Shown in pieces: positions 1 to 8,827 of a stretch of DNA of 64,000 bases. The position numbers and the translations under genes were made by a program. Origin of the DNA: Terriglobia bacterium. Lineage in GTDB: Bacteria; Acidobacteriota; Terriglobia; Bryobacterales; Bryobacteraceae. The notes below the pieces were generated by a model. The model was not told where the DNA came from and made no database searches. It saw only the letters and a program-made list of their open reading frames with translations. The stretch is taken from contig JAIQFE010000011.1 of NCBI GenBank assembly GCA_020073445.1, positions 145,756 to 209,755 of the forward strand. Direction: 5' to 3'. Numbering within the stretch: the first letter of the stretch is position 1; every line of letters starts with the position of its first letter.

Positions 1-93
1 CGCCGGCAAGCGTTCCGGTTATAGGAAAATCCGTGTGTCGGTAAAGCGAAAAGGGCTCTCCGTCCAGGCCCGCGACGGTTATTTCCCCGCCGA

Positions 94-1497
94 ATGACCT
101 CCTCGGAAGATCTCCGTTCGCGCTGGATTCTGGGCGGAGTTGCCGCTTTTTCGATGGCCTGGGCGATCGCGCGCGCCGCCATCCAGTCCATCACCATAGA
201 CGAGGCGAACACCTATGTCTCCTTTGTCTCCCGGCACCTATATCTCTGGTACGCCGCGAATAACCACATCCTGAACTCGACCCTGATGTACGGATTCACA
301 AAGGCATTTGGAGTCTCGCAGTTCATCGTCAGGCTGCCTGCATTGATCGGCGCCGCGCTCTACATCTCGGCCACGTATCGATTGTGTCTGTTGCTCCGAG
401 CCTCGCTGCTGGTGAGACTGACGCTGTTCGTGTGTCTGGTATTCAACCCGTTTATCTTCGATTACCTGGTCGCCGCCCGTGGATACAGTCTGGCACTGGG
501 ATTTCTCATGTGGGCGATGGTGTATTCGGTTGAAGAAGGCCTCACCGTCGCGGCCTGCGCGGTATCCTCCGTCTGCGCCGGCATGTCCGTCAACGCAAAC
601 TTTTCTTTCGCCTTCGTGAATCTTGCGGCGATGACCGCGATCCTGTTGTGCGCCTGGTACCGGCGTCCGGACAACTGGTTCCGGCTGCTGGCCGCCTGCG
701 TACTGCCTGGCGCGGCCACTATCGCGATTGTCTCCGGCTATGCGCTCCTTCATCGCCATCCCGGCGAGCTGATTTACGGCGCCGCCAGTCTGAGTGAAAC
801 CTTCGGCAGCATCCTGGAGGCTTCGCTGTTTCAGTCTCCGTTGGACGTTTTAGCGCCGCTCGTGTTTCCACTGGTAGCCGTCACAGGCTTGGCGTGGCTG
901 CTTTGTTCTGCCGCCAGAATTCCGCCTATGGGATGGGCGGCTGCGGCCATCCTCGCCGTCACCCTGGTCATCCATTGGACCGCGCTCCGGCTGTTTGGCT
1001 TGCCGCTTCCAAAAGATCGCACCGCCATCTATTTGTTCCCGATCTTCATGATCGTTGCCGGCGTGTTGGCCACAATCCCACCCACGTCGAAGCTCGCCCG
1101 GTATCTGCGCGGGAGTTTCGTGGGAGCGCTGGCGTTCATGGCGATCTATTTTCTCTCCTGCTTGCGGCTGACCTACTTCAAGGAGTGGTACTGGGATGCC
1201 GATGTCCAGAAGACCTACGCCATACTCTCTTGCCTGAACCGCGAACACAACGTGACGCACGTCGTATCGAGTTGGTCTTACAGCCCGTCCTTGAGGTTCT
1301 ACGCGATTGCCCAGCCGACGTCCTTGCAGATCGATGAAGGTTCGCAACTGGCGCAGGTCTATGTGAGGGACACGCTTCACGGCGGCGAAACAAACCCCCT
1401 GTTCGATCGAGTTTTTTACAGGAGTCCCACCACGGATCTCGTGCTGGAAGCACCTTCCGCATTGGCGGATACCTACGCGTCATGTAAACCGCGCTAG
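94..1497 (+). CDS. GT-C type membrane glycosyltransferase (family 39-like)
   Basis: The 467-residue product is almost entirely hydrophobic, with about ten likely transmembrane segments. Near residues 30-75 it has the layout of the PMT/ArnT-type GT-C fold: an acidic DEA motif in the first periplasmic loop (TIDEANTY), then an Asn-His pair and FGVSQFIVRLPALIG, which matches the usual 'LFG.s.f.lRLPs.l.g' signature. Such enzymes move sugars from polyprenyl-phosphate donors on the periplasmic face. The C-terminal 100 residues are soluble. Acceptor and donor are unknown. The 3' end overlaps the convergent oxidase gene by 18 bp. No clear Shine-Dalgarno sequence precedes the start, so the start is uncertain. 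Confidence 0.62.
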   Translation: MTSSEDLRSRWILGGVAAFSMAWAIARAAIQSITIDEANTYVSFVSRHLYLWYAANNHILNSTLMYGFTKAFGVSQFIVRLPALIGAALYISATYRLCLLLRASLLVRLTLFVCLVFNPFIFDYLVAARGYSLALGFLMWAMVYSVEEGLTVAACAVSSVCAGMSVNANFSFAFVNLAAMTAILLCAWYRRPDNWFRLLAACVLPGAATIAIVSGYALLHRHPGELIYGAASLSETFGSILEASLFQSPLDVLAPLVFPLVAVTGLAWLLCSAARIPPMGWAAAAILAVTLVIHWTALRLFGLPLPKDRTAIYLFPIFMIVAGVLATIPPTSKLARYLRGSFVGALAFMAIYFLSCLRLTYFKEWYWDADVQKTYAILSCLNREHNVTHVVSSWSYSPSLRFYAIAQPTSLQIDEGSQLAQVYVRDTLHGGETNPLFDRVFYRSPTTDLVLEAPSALADTYASCKPR

Positions 1498-2613
1498 CTG
1501 GAACATGCCGAGCTGACCCGCATATCTCGCCCCGACGTCCAGAGCCAGGTCCGTCATGATCTCGCCCACGACGCTGGCGAACTTGAACCCGTGTCCCGAG
1601 AAACCCGCCGCGATGTAGACGTTGTCGGCTTCCGGATGCGCATCCAGGATAAAGTGCTCGTCGGGACTGTTGGTGAACATGCAGGTTTTCATCGCCAACG
1701 CCGGACCATCTGCATCCGGAAAATACCGGCGGATCCCCTCGCGGAGCACGGCTTCGTCCTCGGAATGAATCTCGCGATCGATGCTCGTCGGATCGACGTT
1801 CTCACGGCGGTGGTGATATTTCCCGATTTTGAAGCCCGGAACGCCGTACTCGGGACATCCGTAGAATCGGCCCTCGGGGGCTTCCAGGTTGAAGACTGGG
1901 AAGGATCCGAGTTGAAACAGTTCAGGACGCGACGGCTGTGCCCACAGGACGACTTGCCGCTCAGGGATCGCAAGATTCCGCAGCAAGGGACAAAGCTGCG
2001 ACGCCCACGGTCCGGCCGTGATCACCAACTTGCGCGCCCGATACGATTCGCGGTCCGTGCGAACCTCTACGACGCCACCGGACGCGTCCCATCCGATCAC
2101 GCGCTCGCACGTGTGGACCTCCGCGCCCAGTGCCTGCGCCGCTTTCACGTAGTTCACGATGCAGCGTTCCGGCAGCAGAAAGCCGCCATCAGGTTGAAAC
2201 ACGGCCGCAACGTCGCCAGGAAACCGATAGCCGGGAAACTTCTGGTGCAAAGACTTGGCATCGAGCGCCTGATGCTCCAACCCAAACTGGCGGCAGGTTT
2301 CGAGCGATCCTCGGACCGTCGCGCTATCCGGCGCGCCTGCATCCACACATCCGGTCACAAACAGCAGCCGCTCACCCGCCCGTCCTTCAAGATCCCGCCA
2401 TAGGTCGTAGGCCCGGCGCAGGAGCGGGACGTATCCGGCGCCCTCGGGATACGCCATGCGGATGATGCGCGTGATTCCGTGCGACGAGCCGAAATCGTGC
2501 GGTACGTCGAACTGTTCCAGCCCTAGGACCCGTTGTCCGCGCTGGGCCAGATGATACACAGTCGCGCTGCCCATCCCGCCCACGCCGATGACGATCGAGT
2601 CGAATTCGCGCAT
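1480..2613 (-). CDS. solA: FAD-dependent N-methyl amino acid oxidase (sarcosine/N-methyltryptophan oxidase family)
   Basis: This 377-residue protein belongs to the monomeric sarcosine oxidase / N-methyl-tryptophan oxidase family, which demethylates secondary amines using covalent FAD and releases formaldehyde and peroxide. The N-terminal dinucleotide-binding motif GVGGMG lies at residues 10-15, followed by LGLEQFDVPHDFGSSHG and RIIRMAYPEG, both typical of the family. The Cys in KTCMFTNSPDEHF, at residue 311 by count, fits the covalent flavin cysteine. Length is normal for the family. Substrate specificity cannot be read from sequence, so SolA is a family name here. It starts 5 bp after the permease gene on the same strand, which suggests one transcript and import of an amino acid substrate. 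Confidence 0.82.
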   Translation of the reverse strand: MREFDSIVIGVGGMGSATVYHLAQRGQRVLGLEQFDVPHDFGSSHGITRIIRMAYPEGAGYVPLLRRAYDLWRDLEGRAGERLLFVTGCVDAGAPDSATVRGSLETCRQFGLEHQALDAKSLHQKFPGYRFPGDVAAVFQPDGGFLLPERCIVNYVKAAQALGAEVHTCERVIGWDASGGVVEVRTDRESYRARKLVITAGPWASQLCPLLRNLAIPERQVVLWAQPSRPELFQLGSFPVFNLEAPEGRFYGCPEYGVPGFKIGKYHHRRENVDPTSIDREIHSEDEAVLREGIRRYFPDADGPALAMKTCMFTNSPDEHFILDAHPEADNVYIAAGFSGHGFKFASVVGEIMTDLALDVGARYAGQLGMFQLARFT

Positions 2614-2618
2614 CCGGG

Positions 2619-4109
2619 CTACGACGCGGCAACGTGTTTGCGGCTATAGAGGAAATAAATAGCCAGCCCGATCACCAGCCACACGATGAAGCGGATCCAG
2701 GTTTCGAGCGGCAGACTCAGCATCAACACCAGGCAGGAGGCCATCGAGAGCAAGGGCAGAAACGGAACCCAGGGGACGCGGAATCCCCGCTTGTAATCCG
2801 GCTGTTTGCGGCGCAGAATAATCACGCCGGCCGACACCACCACGAACGCGAACAGTGTCCCGATGTTGGTCAGATCGCCCAGCGTACCGATATCCAGGAT
2901 CCCCGCGGGAATGCCGACCACGATACCCGCGATCCACGTGCTGACATGCGGGGTCTCGTACTTGGGATGCACCCGCGAGAAGATCGCGGGCAGCAGGCGG
3001 TCGCGCGACATCGCGAACCAGATGCGCGCCTGCCCGTACTGAAACACCAGCAAGGACGAAATCATCCCCAGCAGCGCGCCGATCGTCACCACCAGCCGCA
3101 GCCGGTTGAATCCCAGCATCTTGAGCGCGTTGGCCACGGGGGCGGCGTTGTTGAGCGTGTCCCACCGCGCGATTCCGGTCAGCACCAGCGCAACAGCGGC
3201 GTAGAGAATCGCGCAGGCCGCCAGCGTGATCAGAATACCCAGCGGCATGTTGCGCTGCGGATCATTGCACTCCTCAGCCGCGGTCGACACGGAATCGAAC
3301 CCGATGTAGGTGAAGAAGACGATCGCGCCGCCGGTGAGTACTCCCGAGAATCCATTGGGTAGGAACGGATGCCAGTTGGCAGTATTGACCGCGCGCGCCG
3401 CGCCGAACACGAATAGCAGGATCGCGGCGATTTTGATCAGCACCATCCAGTTGTTGGCTTGCGCGCTCTCGCGAACGCCGCGCACCAGGATCCAGGTCAG
3501 GACCATGATCAGCACAAAAGCCGGAAGATTGAAGATCGCGCCTGTGGGTTTGTCTTCGACAAAGACCGGATTCGACAGCGATTCAGGCAGGCGAAGGCCG
3601 GTGACGTTTTCCAGCAAGTCGTTAAAATACGCCGAGAATCCCACCGCCACCGCCATGTTCGAAACCGCGTATTCGAGTATCAGGTCCCAGCCGATGATCC
3701 AGGCGAAAATCTCGCCCATGGTCGCGTAGGCGTAGGTATAGGCGCTGCCCGCCACGGGAATCATGGAGGCGAGTTCGGCGTAGCAGAGCGCCGCGAATCC
3801 GCAGGCGATCGCCACCAGCAGGAAAGAAAGTGAAATCCCCGGACCCGCGCCCGGCCGTCCCGTGACGCCCAGGGCGTTGTGCCCGTGCATCAACAGATCG
3901 AGGACGGGGGCCTTGTAGATGGACGAGAAATCGAACTGGAGCCCGGCCGCGGCGGTACCGGTGAGCGTGAAAATCCCCGCGCCGATAACCGAACCGATGC
4001 CGAGCGCGACCAGGCTCCACAGCCCAAGATGGCGCCGGAGCCGGCCCGAGTGCGCCTCGCTGGCCGAGATCAACTCGGCGATCGATTTGGTGCGAGTCAG
4101 GCTCGGCAT
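2619..4109 (-). CDS. APC-family amino acid permease (cationic transporter-like)
   Basis: The 496-residue product has about 12-14 hydrophobic helices in the order of APC superfamily transporters. The first helix carries the substrate-binding GIGSVIGAGIFTLTGTAA motif near residue 40, and later motifs include AGSAYTYAYATMGE and ECNDPQRNMPLGI, which point to the CAT/YfnA branch with a long cytoplasmic N-terminus. It probably takes up an amino acid by proton symport in the inner membrane. The neighbouring SolA-like oxidase is 5 bp downstream, suggesting a small uptake-and-oxidation unit. A perfect 9-bp inverted repeat sits just upstream of the start codon. Confidence 0.85.
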   Translation of the reverse strand: MPSLTRTKSIAELISASEAHSGRLRRHLGLWSLVALGIGSVIGAGIFTLTGTAAAGLQFDFSSIYKAPVLDLLMHGHNALGVTGRPGAGPGISLSFLLVAIACGFAALCYAELASMIPVAGSAYTYAYATMGEIFAWIIGWDLILEYAVSNMAVAVGFSAYFNDLLENVTGLRLPESLSNPVFVEDKPTGAIFNLPAFVLIMVLTWILVRGVRESAQANNWMVLIKIAAILLFVFGAARAVNTANWHPFLPNGFSGVLTGGAIVFFTYIGFDSVSTAAEECNDPQRNMPLGILITLAACAILYAAVALVLTGIARWDTLNNAAPVANALKMLGFNRLRLVVTIGALLGMISSLLVFQYGQARIWFAMSRDRLLPAIFSRVHPKYETPHVSTWIAGIVVGIPAGILDIGTLGDLTNIGTLFAFVVVSAGVIILRRKQPDYKRGFRVPWVPFLPLLSMASCLVLMLSLPLETWIRFIVWLVIGLAIYFLYSRKHVAAS

Positions 4110-4119
4110 CGAGTGCCTT

Positions 4120-4142
4120 GGCAGGTGACGAGATCACCTGCC
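4120..4142. repeat. Perfect 9-bp inverted repeat (5-nt loop)
   Basis: GGCAGGTGA and TCACCTGCC flank a 5-nt loop between the 52-residue basic gene and the permease start. There is no T-run, so it is not a standard terminator. It could be a REP-like palindrome, an operator, or an mRNA processing hairpin controlling the permease. Confidence 0.55.
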
Positions 4143-4156
4143 CTACACCGCTTTAT

Positions 4157-4315
4157 TTAGCGCTTGCTCTGGCCCTTCACCATCTTCGCGACCTTCTGCT
4201 TGCGCGAACCGCGCGCCACATCGGCGGGGCGCTTGGCCTTGGGCGCCGCTTTCTTGCGCGCCGTGCGCTTCAGCTTCTTCCGTTCTGCTCTATCGGTAAC
4301 TTTCTTAGTGTTCAT
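4157..4315 (-). CDS. Small lysine/arginine-rich protein coupled to pcrA
   Basis: A 52-residue reading frame starts with an ATG that overlaps the pcrA TGA stop (ATGA), a standard translational-coupling arrangement. The product is extremely basic: about 24 Lys/Arg, with runs such as RKKLKRTARKKAA and RGSRKQKVAKMVKGQSKR, and no hydrophobic core. This composition resembles histone H1-like or nucleic-acid-binding tails. I do not recognise a named family. The link to a DNA helicase and the unbroken frame support a real gene, possibly a DNA- or RNA-binding accessory peptide, but the function is inference. Confidence 0.55.
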   Translation of the reverse strand: MNTKKVTDRAERKKLKRTARKKAAPKAKRPADVARGSRKQKVAKMVKGQSKR

Positions 4316-6618
4316 TCGACCTTGATTCCCGCGTATTTCGCGATCAGTTTCTTTAATCCGTAATTCGGAAAACTCACCGTAACTTTGGTGTCCTCGCCGG
4401 ATCCTTCCAGGCGCAACACCGTTCCGTGACCGTACTTTGCATGCTCGATGGTGGAGCCGGGCCCGAGCTTCTTGGCCTTCACTGGCGCCGTTGTCTTAGG
4501 TGCTGTCTGCTGCGCCGGCTGTGCCGCCGGCCTTGGAGCAGCCGGTTTCGGCGCGCCCCCAGCGAAAAATTGCTGGATCGCATCCACCGAGTTATAAGTC
4601 TTCCCAGTATAAAGGTTCTTCTGGGCAGTTTCCCGGACCATGTGCCGCTCGGCGTACAAATCCACATGCCCCTGGTCGCCGCGGACGCTCTCGATCAGCG
4701 TCGCGGGAACTTCTTTGAGGAATCGCGAGCGAATGGAAGCCTCGGGTTGTCCCGCGCCGAAGCGCCTGCGATAACGCGCCCAGCTTAGGTAGAGTTTCTT
4801 GCGCGCCCGCGTCATCCCGACGTAGCACAGGCGGCGTTCTTCTTCCATCTGCAACGCGTCGCCTGAATTGATCGACCGGCTGTGCGGGAACAAGCCTTCT
4901 TCCATCCCCGCGATAAAGACCACCGGGAATTCCAGGCCTTTGGCGTTGTGCATCGTAAGCAGGGAGACAGGAGCGCGATCGTCCACCGAATCTGCGTCAG
5001 AAACCAGTGCGGCATGGTCAAGAAAATCGCGAAGTGTCTCGCCGCGTTCCGCCGCGTCGGTAGCGGCGTTCAGAAGTTCGTCCAGGTTGGCCATCCGCGA
5101 AGCCGACTCTTCCGTGCCTTCCTCTTCGAGCATTTTGCGATAGCCGGTGCGATCGAGCAGGGCGTTCAACGTTTCCGCCGGTGGCCGGGTTTCGATCCCG
5201 TCCGCAATCTCCTTCATCATTTTCAGGAACGCCGCGAGCGCCGCGTCCGCGCGGGCAGGGAACAAACGTTCCTCGAGCATCCGCTCGAGCGCGTTCCATA
5301 CAGCGAGCTCATGCGTCAGCGCATATTGCTCGATCTGGTCGATGGTCGTCCGGCCGATCCCGCGCGCCGGTGTGTTGATGATGCGCAGCAGGCTGATCGT
5401 ATCCTGCGGGCTGAGCAGAACCCGTAGATAGGCGATGACGTCCTTGATTTCGGCGCGCTGGTAGAAACTGAAGCCGCCGACCACGATGTACTTGCGTCCA
5501 TAACGCCGCAGGGCCTCTTCAATCTGCCGCGACTGGGCATTGGTGCGATACAGTACCGCGACGTGTTCTTCCGGATTCCGCGCCATGTGCGCTTCGATCT
5601 TGTCGGCGATCCACAGGGCTTCGTTTTCGGCGTCGGGAGCCTCGTACAACGTGATTTTATCGCCCTCGCCCGCTTCGGTCCAGAGCCATTTCCCGATCCG
5701 CTCGGTGTTATTGGCGACCACGGCGCTCGCGGCCTCCAGGATGTTCTTGGTCGAGCGGTAATTCTGCTCCAGCCGGATGATGGTGGCGCCCGGAAAATCG
5801 CGCTCGAAGTCGAGAATGTTGCGGATGTTGGCCCCGCGCCAGCCGTAGATGGACTGGTCTTCATCGCCCACCACGGCCACATTGTGGCGATCGCCCGTTA
5901 GCAGACGCATCAGCTCGTACTGGCTGCGATTGGTGTCCTGATACTCGTCCACCATCAGGAATTCGTAACGGCGATTGATGCGCTCCTGCGTGGGCGCGTC
6001 GCTCGCCAGCAGCCGCACGGCTTCGAGCAGCAGATCGTCGAAATCCAGGGCGTTCGATTCCAGCAGCTTGGCCTGGTAGCGCTCATAAATCACCGCCAGC
6101 CGGGTGGTCGTCGGATCGGTCGCGGCGCGGGCCATCTCCGCCGGGGATTGCTTTACGCTCTTGGCGTGGCTGATCCGCGAAAGCGCCGCGCGATGCTGCA
6201 TGAACTTGTCATCCAGGCCCAGTTGCTTGTAGACGCCGCGAAGGATCGAGATCTGATCGTCGTCGTCGTAGATGGTGAACTGCGTGGTGAAGCCGGGCCG
6301 GATCTGCGCCAGCGCCGCGCCTTCACGCCGCAGCAGGCGGACGCAGAAGGAGTGAAACGTCGAGACAGTCGGGGCGTCGCGCGGCTCGCCGGCGACCAAA
6401 GAATGGACACGCTCGCGCATTTCTCCGGCGGCCTTATTGGTGAAGGTGACGGCCAGGATGGCCCATCCCGGAACTTTGTGGGCGCTCACCAGGTGGGCGA
6501 TGCGGTGCGTGATCACCCGAGTTTTGCCGCTTCCGGCGCCGGCCAGGACGAGCAGAGGTCCTTCGGTATGCTCCACGGCCTCACGTTGCCGGGGATTAAG
6601 GCCGTCGAGAAAGTCCAT
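4312..6618 (-). CDS. pcrA: ATP-dependent 3'-5' DNA helicase PcrA/UvrD
   Basis: This superfamily 1A helicase acts in nucleotide excision repair, mismatch repair and removal of RecA filaments. From the chosen ATG the protein has 768 residues and opens MDFLDGLNPRQREAV, the usual start of the family. Walker A AGAGSGKT lies at residues 26-33, motif II is MVDEYQDTN, motif III is GDEDQSIYGWRGA, and motif VI is VGMTRARKKLYL. The C-terminal segment with KLGPGSTIEHAKYGHGTV is the PcrA-type tail that contacts RNA polymerase. A longer frame to 6660 exists but would overlap the upstream kinase gene and adds an atypical leader. The stop codon overlaps the start of the 52-residue gene. Confidence 0.95.
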   Translation of the reverse strand: MDFLDGLNPRQREAVEHTEGPLLVLAGAGSGKTRVITHRIAHLVSAHKVPGWAILAVTFTNKAAGEMRERVHSLVAGEPRDAPTVSTFHSFCVRLLRREGAALAQIRPGFTTQFTIYDDDDQISILRGVYKQLGLDDKFMQHRAALSRISHAKSVKQSPAEMARAATDPTTTRLAVIYERYQAKLLESNALDFDDLLLEAVRLLASDAPTQERINRRYEFLMVDEYQDTNRSQYELMRLLTGDRHNVAVVGDEDQSIYGWRGANIRNILDFERDFPGATIIRLEQNYRSTKNILEAASAVVANNTERIGKWLWTEAGEGDKITLYEAPDAENEALWIADKIEAHMARNPEEHVAVLYRTNAQSRQIEEALRRYGRKYIVVGGFSFYQRAEIKDVIAYLRVLLSPQDTISLLRIINTPARGIGRTTIDQIEQYALTHELAVWNALERMLEERLFPARADAALAAFLKMMKEIADGIETRPPAETLNALLDRTGYRKMLEEEGTEESASRMANLDELLNAATDAAERGETLRDFLDHAALVSDADSVDDRAPVSLLTMHNAKGLEFPVVFIAGMEEGLFPHSRSINSGDALQMEEERRLCYVGMTRARKKLYLSWARYRRRFGAGQPEASIRSRFLKEVPATLIESVRGDQGHVDLYAERHMVRETAQKNLYTGKTYNSVDAIQQFFAGGAPKPAAPRPAAQPAQQTAPKTTAPVKAKKLGPGSTIEHAKYGHGTVLRLEGSGEDTKVTVSFPNYGLKKLIAKYAGIKVE

Positions 6619-6638
6619 CACTTGATTGTGGCATGTGG

Positions 6639-7178
6639 TCAAACTCCGCCATCCACCCACTTCCCTCGATCTAAGACCACGGCGAGTGACCGAAGAATCT
6701 GCTGGCGGATCTCATTGGTGGACAATTCGCTGTTTACAGTTGCGGTCCCAGCGCCGTAGGGGTACGTCCGGACCTTATCGGCGACGATCGCGGGGGTGAG
6801 ATCGATGGCATGGTGCGCCTGGCGATTCTCGAAGCGGTCGAGCGCCACAGCGACGCTGACGAGGAACTCGATGACCACCAGGGGAGCGTCGTCGGGAACA
6901 TTACTGACAACCTGCTCTCGATACTCTTTCCGGCTATAGGTGCAATCCAGGGCGGCTGACAGCCCTCGATCCAGCACGGGTTTTATGGCTCGCGCGGCGA
7001 CTTCATACGCGAGACGGCGGTCTTGGAGGCATCGGTCCGAACCGGGAAGGATCGCGGTCAATATCGCATCGACGTGCAGATGAATCCCGGGCAGTGTCGA
7101 TGCGAGCCAGGCGCCCGCCGTCGTTTTCCCGCTACACGGCGGCCCGGCTAGGACCACCACCATGGGTTTGCTGACCAT
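6639..7178 (-). CDS. P-loop kinase / AAA_33-type ATP-binding protein
   Basis: The 179-residue protein has a classical Walker A motif near the N-terminus (AGPPCSGKTTAGAWL, about residues 11-25), followed by HLHVDAI as in gluconate-kinase-like and zeta-toxin-like P-loop enzymes, and an arginine-rich middle part. These small cytosolic enzymes phosphorylate nucleotides, sugars or antibiotics, and the substrate cannot be deduced. The gene lies 20 bp upstream of pcrA on the same strand and may be cotranscribed. Two starts (M1 and M6) are possible. No antitoxin partner is adjacent, so a zeta toxin role is unlikely. Confidence 0.65.
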   Translation of the reverse strand: MVSKPMVVVLAGPPCSGKTTAGAWLASTLPGIHLHVDAILTAILPGSDRCLQDRRLAYEVAARAIKPVLDRGLSAALDCTYSRKEYREQVVSNVPDDAPLVVIEFLVSVAVALDRFENRQAHHAIDLTPAIVADKVRTYPYGAGTATVNSELSTNEIRQQILRSLAVVLDRGKWVDGGV

Positions 7179-7223
7179 GTAATCCCATTCAAGCAGGTCC
7201 TGCGGTGATACACTCTCGTCGAG

Positions 7224-7730
7224 GTGAACGCCCTGCGAGCGAGTCTCATTTTTCTGCTCACGCTGACGCCGCTATTCGCCCAGGACAGCAAGTCGCTGGC
7301 CGCCCGAGTCCAGCGGCTGGAGGACGTCCAGGAGATCCAGGGCGTTCTGCTCGACTACGGCCGCTTCCTCGACGCCCGCGACTTCGCGGCCTACTCGCGG
7401 CTGTTCGCCAAGGACGGCGAATGGGTGGGCGGATTCGGCACCGTCCAGGGTCCCGCCGCTATCCAGGCGTTCATGGAAAAGAATATTACCGGACCCAATC
7501 GGGGTAATACCTTCCACATCCTGACCAATTTCAAAATCGACGTGCATGGGGACACCGCGACGGCCTGGTCGCGCTGGACTTTCGTGACTCCAGGACCGGA
7601 CAAGAAGCCCGCGATCTCGCAGGCTGGGCGCTATGACGACACCTTCGTCCGGGAGAACGGACACTGGAAATTCAAGCGCCGGACGGCATCAAACGACATC
7701 CCGGTACCCGATCCGGCTCCCGCAAAATAG
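7224..7730 (+). CDS. Secreted SnoaL/NTF2-like domain protein
   Basis: The 168-residue product starts at GTG and has an N-terminal signal peptide ending around LTPLFAQ. The mature part has the SnoaL-like signature RLEDVQEIQGVLLDYGRFLDA followed by Y.rLFakDGEW, the conserved opening of the NTF2-like alpha+beta barrel, and TATAWSRWTFV as its later beta strands. Members include ring cyclases, dehydratases and many non-catalytic periplasmic proteins, so no reaction can be assigned. The gene is divergent from the P-loop kinase gene, with 45 bp between them. Confidence 0.72.
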   Translation: MNALRASLIFLLTLTPLFAQDSKSLAARVQRLEDVQEIQGVLLDYGRFLDARDFAAYSRLFAKDGEWVGGFGTVQGPAAIQAFMEKNITGPNRGNTFHILTNFKIDVHGDTATAWSRWTFVTPGPDKKPAISQAGRYDDTFVRENGHWKFKRRTASNDIPVPDPAPAK

Positions 7731-7905
7731 GGGAAATAGGTCGTCAGCGCCCGTATCTCACAGATATAAAGGGATTTGAGCGCCAAATAGCCACCCGTAG
7801 CCCAGGGGGCTGAACTGTTGTAACCTAGCAGTGAGCCGGTGCGCCTTTTTTCTTGTAGGGATTGGACTTTTAGTACCGCCGGTAACGCTGGGAGTGGCGG
7901 CGGTC

Positions 7906-8481
7906 ATGCTGGTTGACTTCGAACTCATAGTACGGGCTCGGAGTGGCGATGACAGTGCGTTTAACCAGGTGGTGCAGGCGTACCGCAAACGGATCCTGGG
8001 GACCATCGCGCGGCTCATCGGCAGGCCGGAAGATGTAGAAGACGTCGGACAGGAAGTTTTTCTCAGGCTGTATTTTTCTTTGGACCAGCTGAGGACGGCG
8101 GAAGTATTTGAGCCGTGGCTGTACCGGCTGACGGTGAATGCGGCGTATGATTATCTGCGCAAGCAGCGCCGGCGGCACGAGAGCCGGATGTCGGATTTGA
8201 GCGAGCAGCAGGTAATGATGGCGGATGCTGCCGCAGGTGGGAAAGTCAACGTAGAAGAAGTACGCCGGACGAAAATCCGGGAGACCGTGGACGACTTGCT
8301 CGGGAAGATTTCCGAGGAAGACCGGATCCTCCTGACGCTGAAGGAAGTGGAAGGGTTATCTCTCAAGGAGCTGGAGAAGATATACCAGGTGAATGAAAAC
8401 GCTCTGAAGGTACGGTTGTTCCGGGCTAGGCAGCGGGTTCTAAAGGCTTACGAAGCCGGGGAGCCTGAGGCGGGCGGGTAG
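7906..8481 (+). CDS. ECF-type RNA polymerase sigma factor
   Basis: The protein shows sigma region 2 (VDFELIVRARSGDDSAF and EDVGQEVFLRLY, then WLYRLTVNAAYDYLRK for region 2.4) and region 4 (LLTLKEVEGLSLKELEKIY, then ALKVRLFRARQRV). At about 191 residues it has standard ECF length. I prefer the ATG at 7906: the longer frame to 7831 adds a hydrophobic leader that sigma factors lack, and GGAG lies 11 nt upstream of 7906. A GTG at 7894 is also possible. It is followed by a one-helix membrane protein and a Spy-like protein in an apparent operon, the usual layout for an envelope-stress sigma factor and its regulator. Confidence 0.9.
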   Translation: MLVDFELIVRARSGDDSAFNQVVQAYRKRILGTIARLIGRPEDVEDVGQEVFLRLYFSLDQLRTAEVFEPWLYRLTVNAAYDYLRKQRRRHESRMSDLSEQQVMMADAAAGGKVNVEEVRRTKIRETVDDLLGKISEEDRILLTLKEVEGLSLKELEKIYQVNENALKVRLFRARQRVLKAYEAGEPEAGG

Positions 8482-8506
8482 CAAAATCGATGTCCGGAGG
8501 TATAGA

Positions 8507-8827
8507 ATGGATCGCATGAAAGACAGGCTCGACGCGCTATGGGTTGAGTATCGGGAAGCGACTCCTGATACCGATGCAAGCCCCAACTTCATGCCACAAC
8601 TGTGGCAGAAGATCGAAGCGCGCCGCGTAGAAACCACATCCGTTTTTCGCCGTCTCGCTCAGATCTGTGTGATGGCCAGTATCGCTTTGGCCCTGGTTAT
8701 GAGCGTAGTTCTGATTCCCCGCGGCAATAACGACGAAGTATTCTACAGCGGGACCTACGTGGATGCTCTCGCTGCGGAACACTCCAACGACTATGTGGAT
8801 GTGCTTTCCGCTGCTGACCTGCGATGA
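8507..8827 (+). CDS. Probable single-pass anti-sigma factor
   Basis: A 106-residue protein with a soluble N-terminus containing FMPQLWQKIEARR, one transmembrane helix (about residues 48-65, ICVMASIALALVMSVVLI) and a short periplasmic tail. No zinc-binding HxxxCxxC motif is visible, so it is not a ZAS-type anti-sigma. Its role is inferred from position directly behind the ECF sigma gene, where such one-helix proteins commonly tether the sigma factor. The start is supported by GGAGG about 7 nt upstream. The stop overlaps the next start (ATGA), which implies coupled translation with the Spy-like protein. Confidence 0.6.
   Translation: MDRMKDRLDALWVEYREATPDTDASPNFMPQLWQKIEARRVETTSVFRRLAQICVMASIALALVMSVVLIPRGNNDEVFYSGTYVDALAAEHSNDYVDVLSAADLR

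Noticed and set aside
4120..4142. Rho-independent terminator
   Set aside because: Perfect stem but no T-run on either side.
7831..7905. Hydrophobic N-terminal extension of the ECF sigma factor
   Set aside because: ECF sigma factors start directly with region 2; ATG 7906 with GGAG upstream gives normal length.
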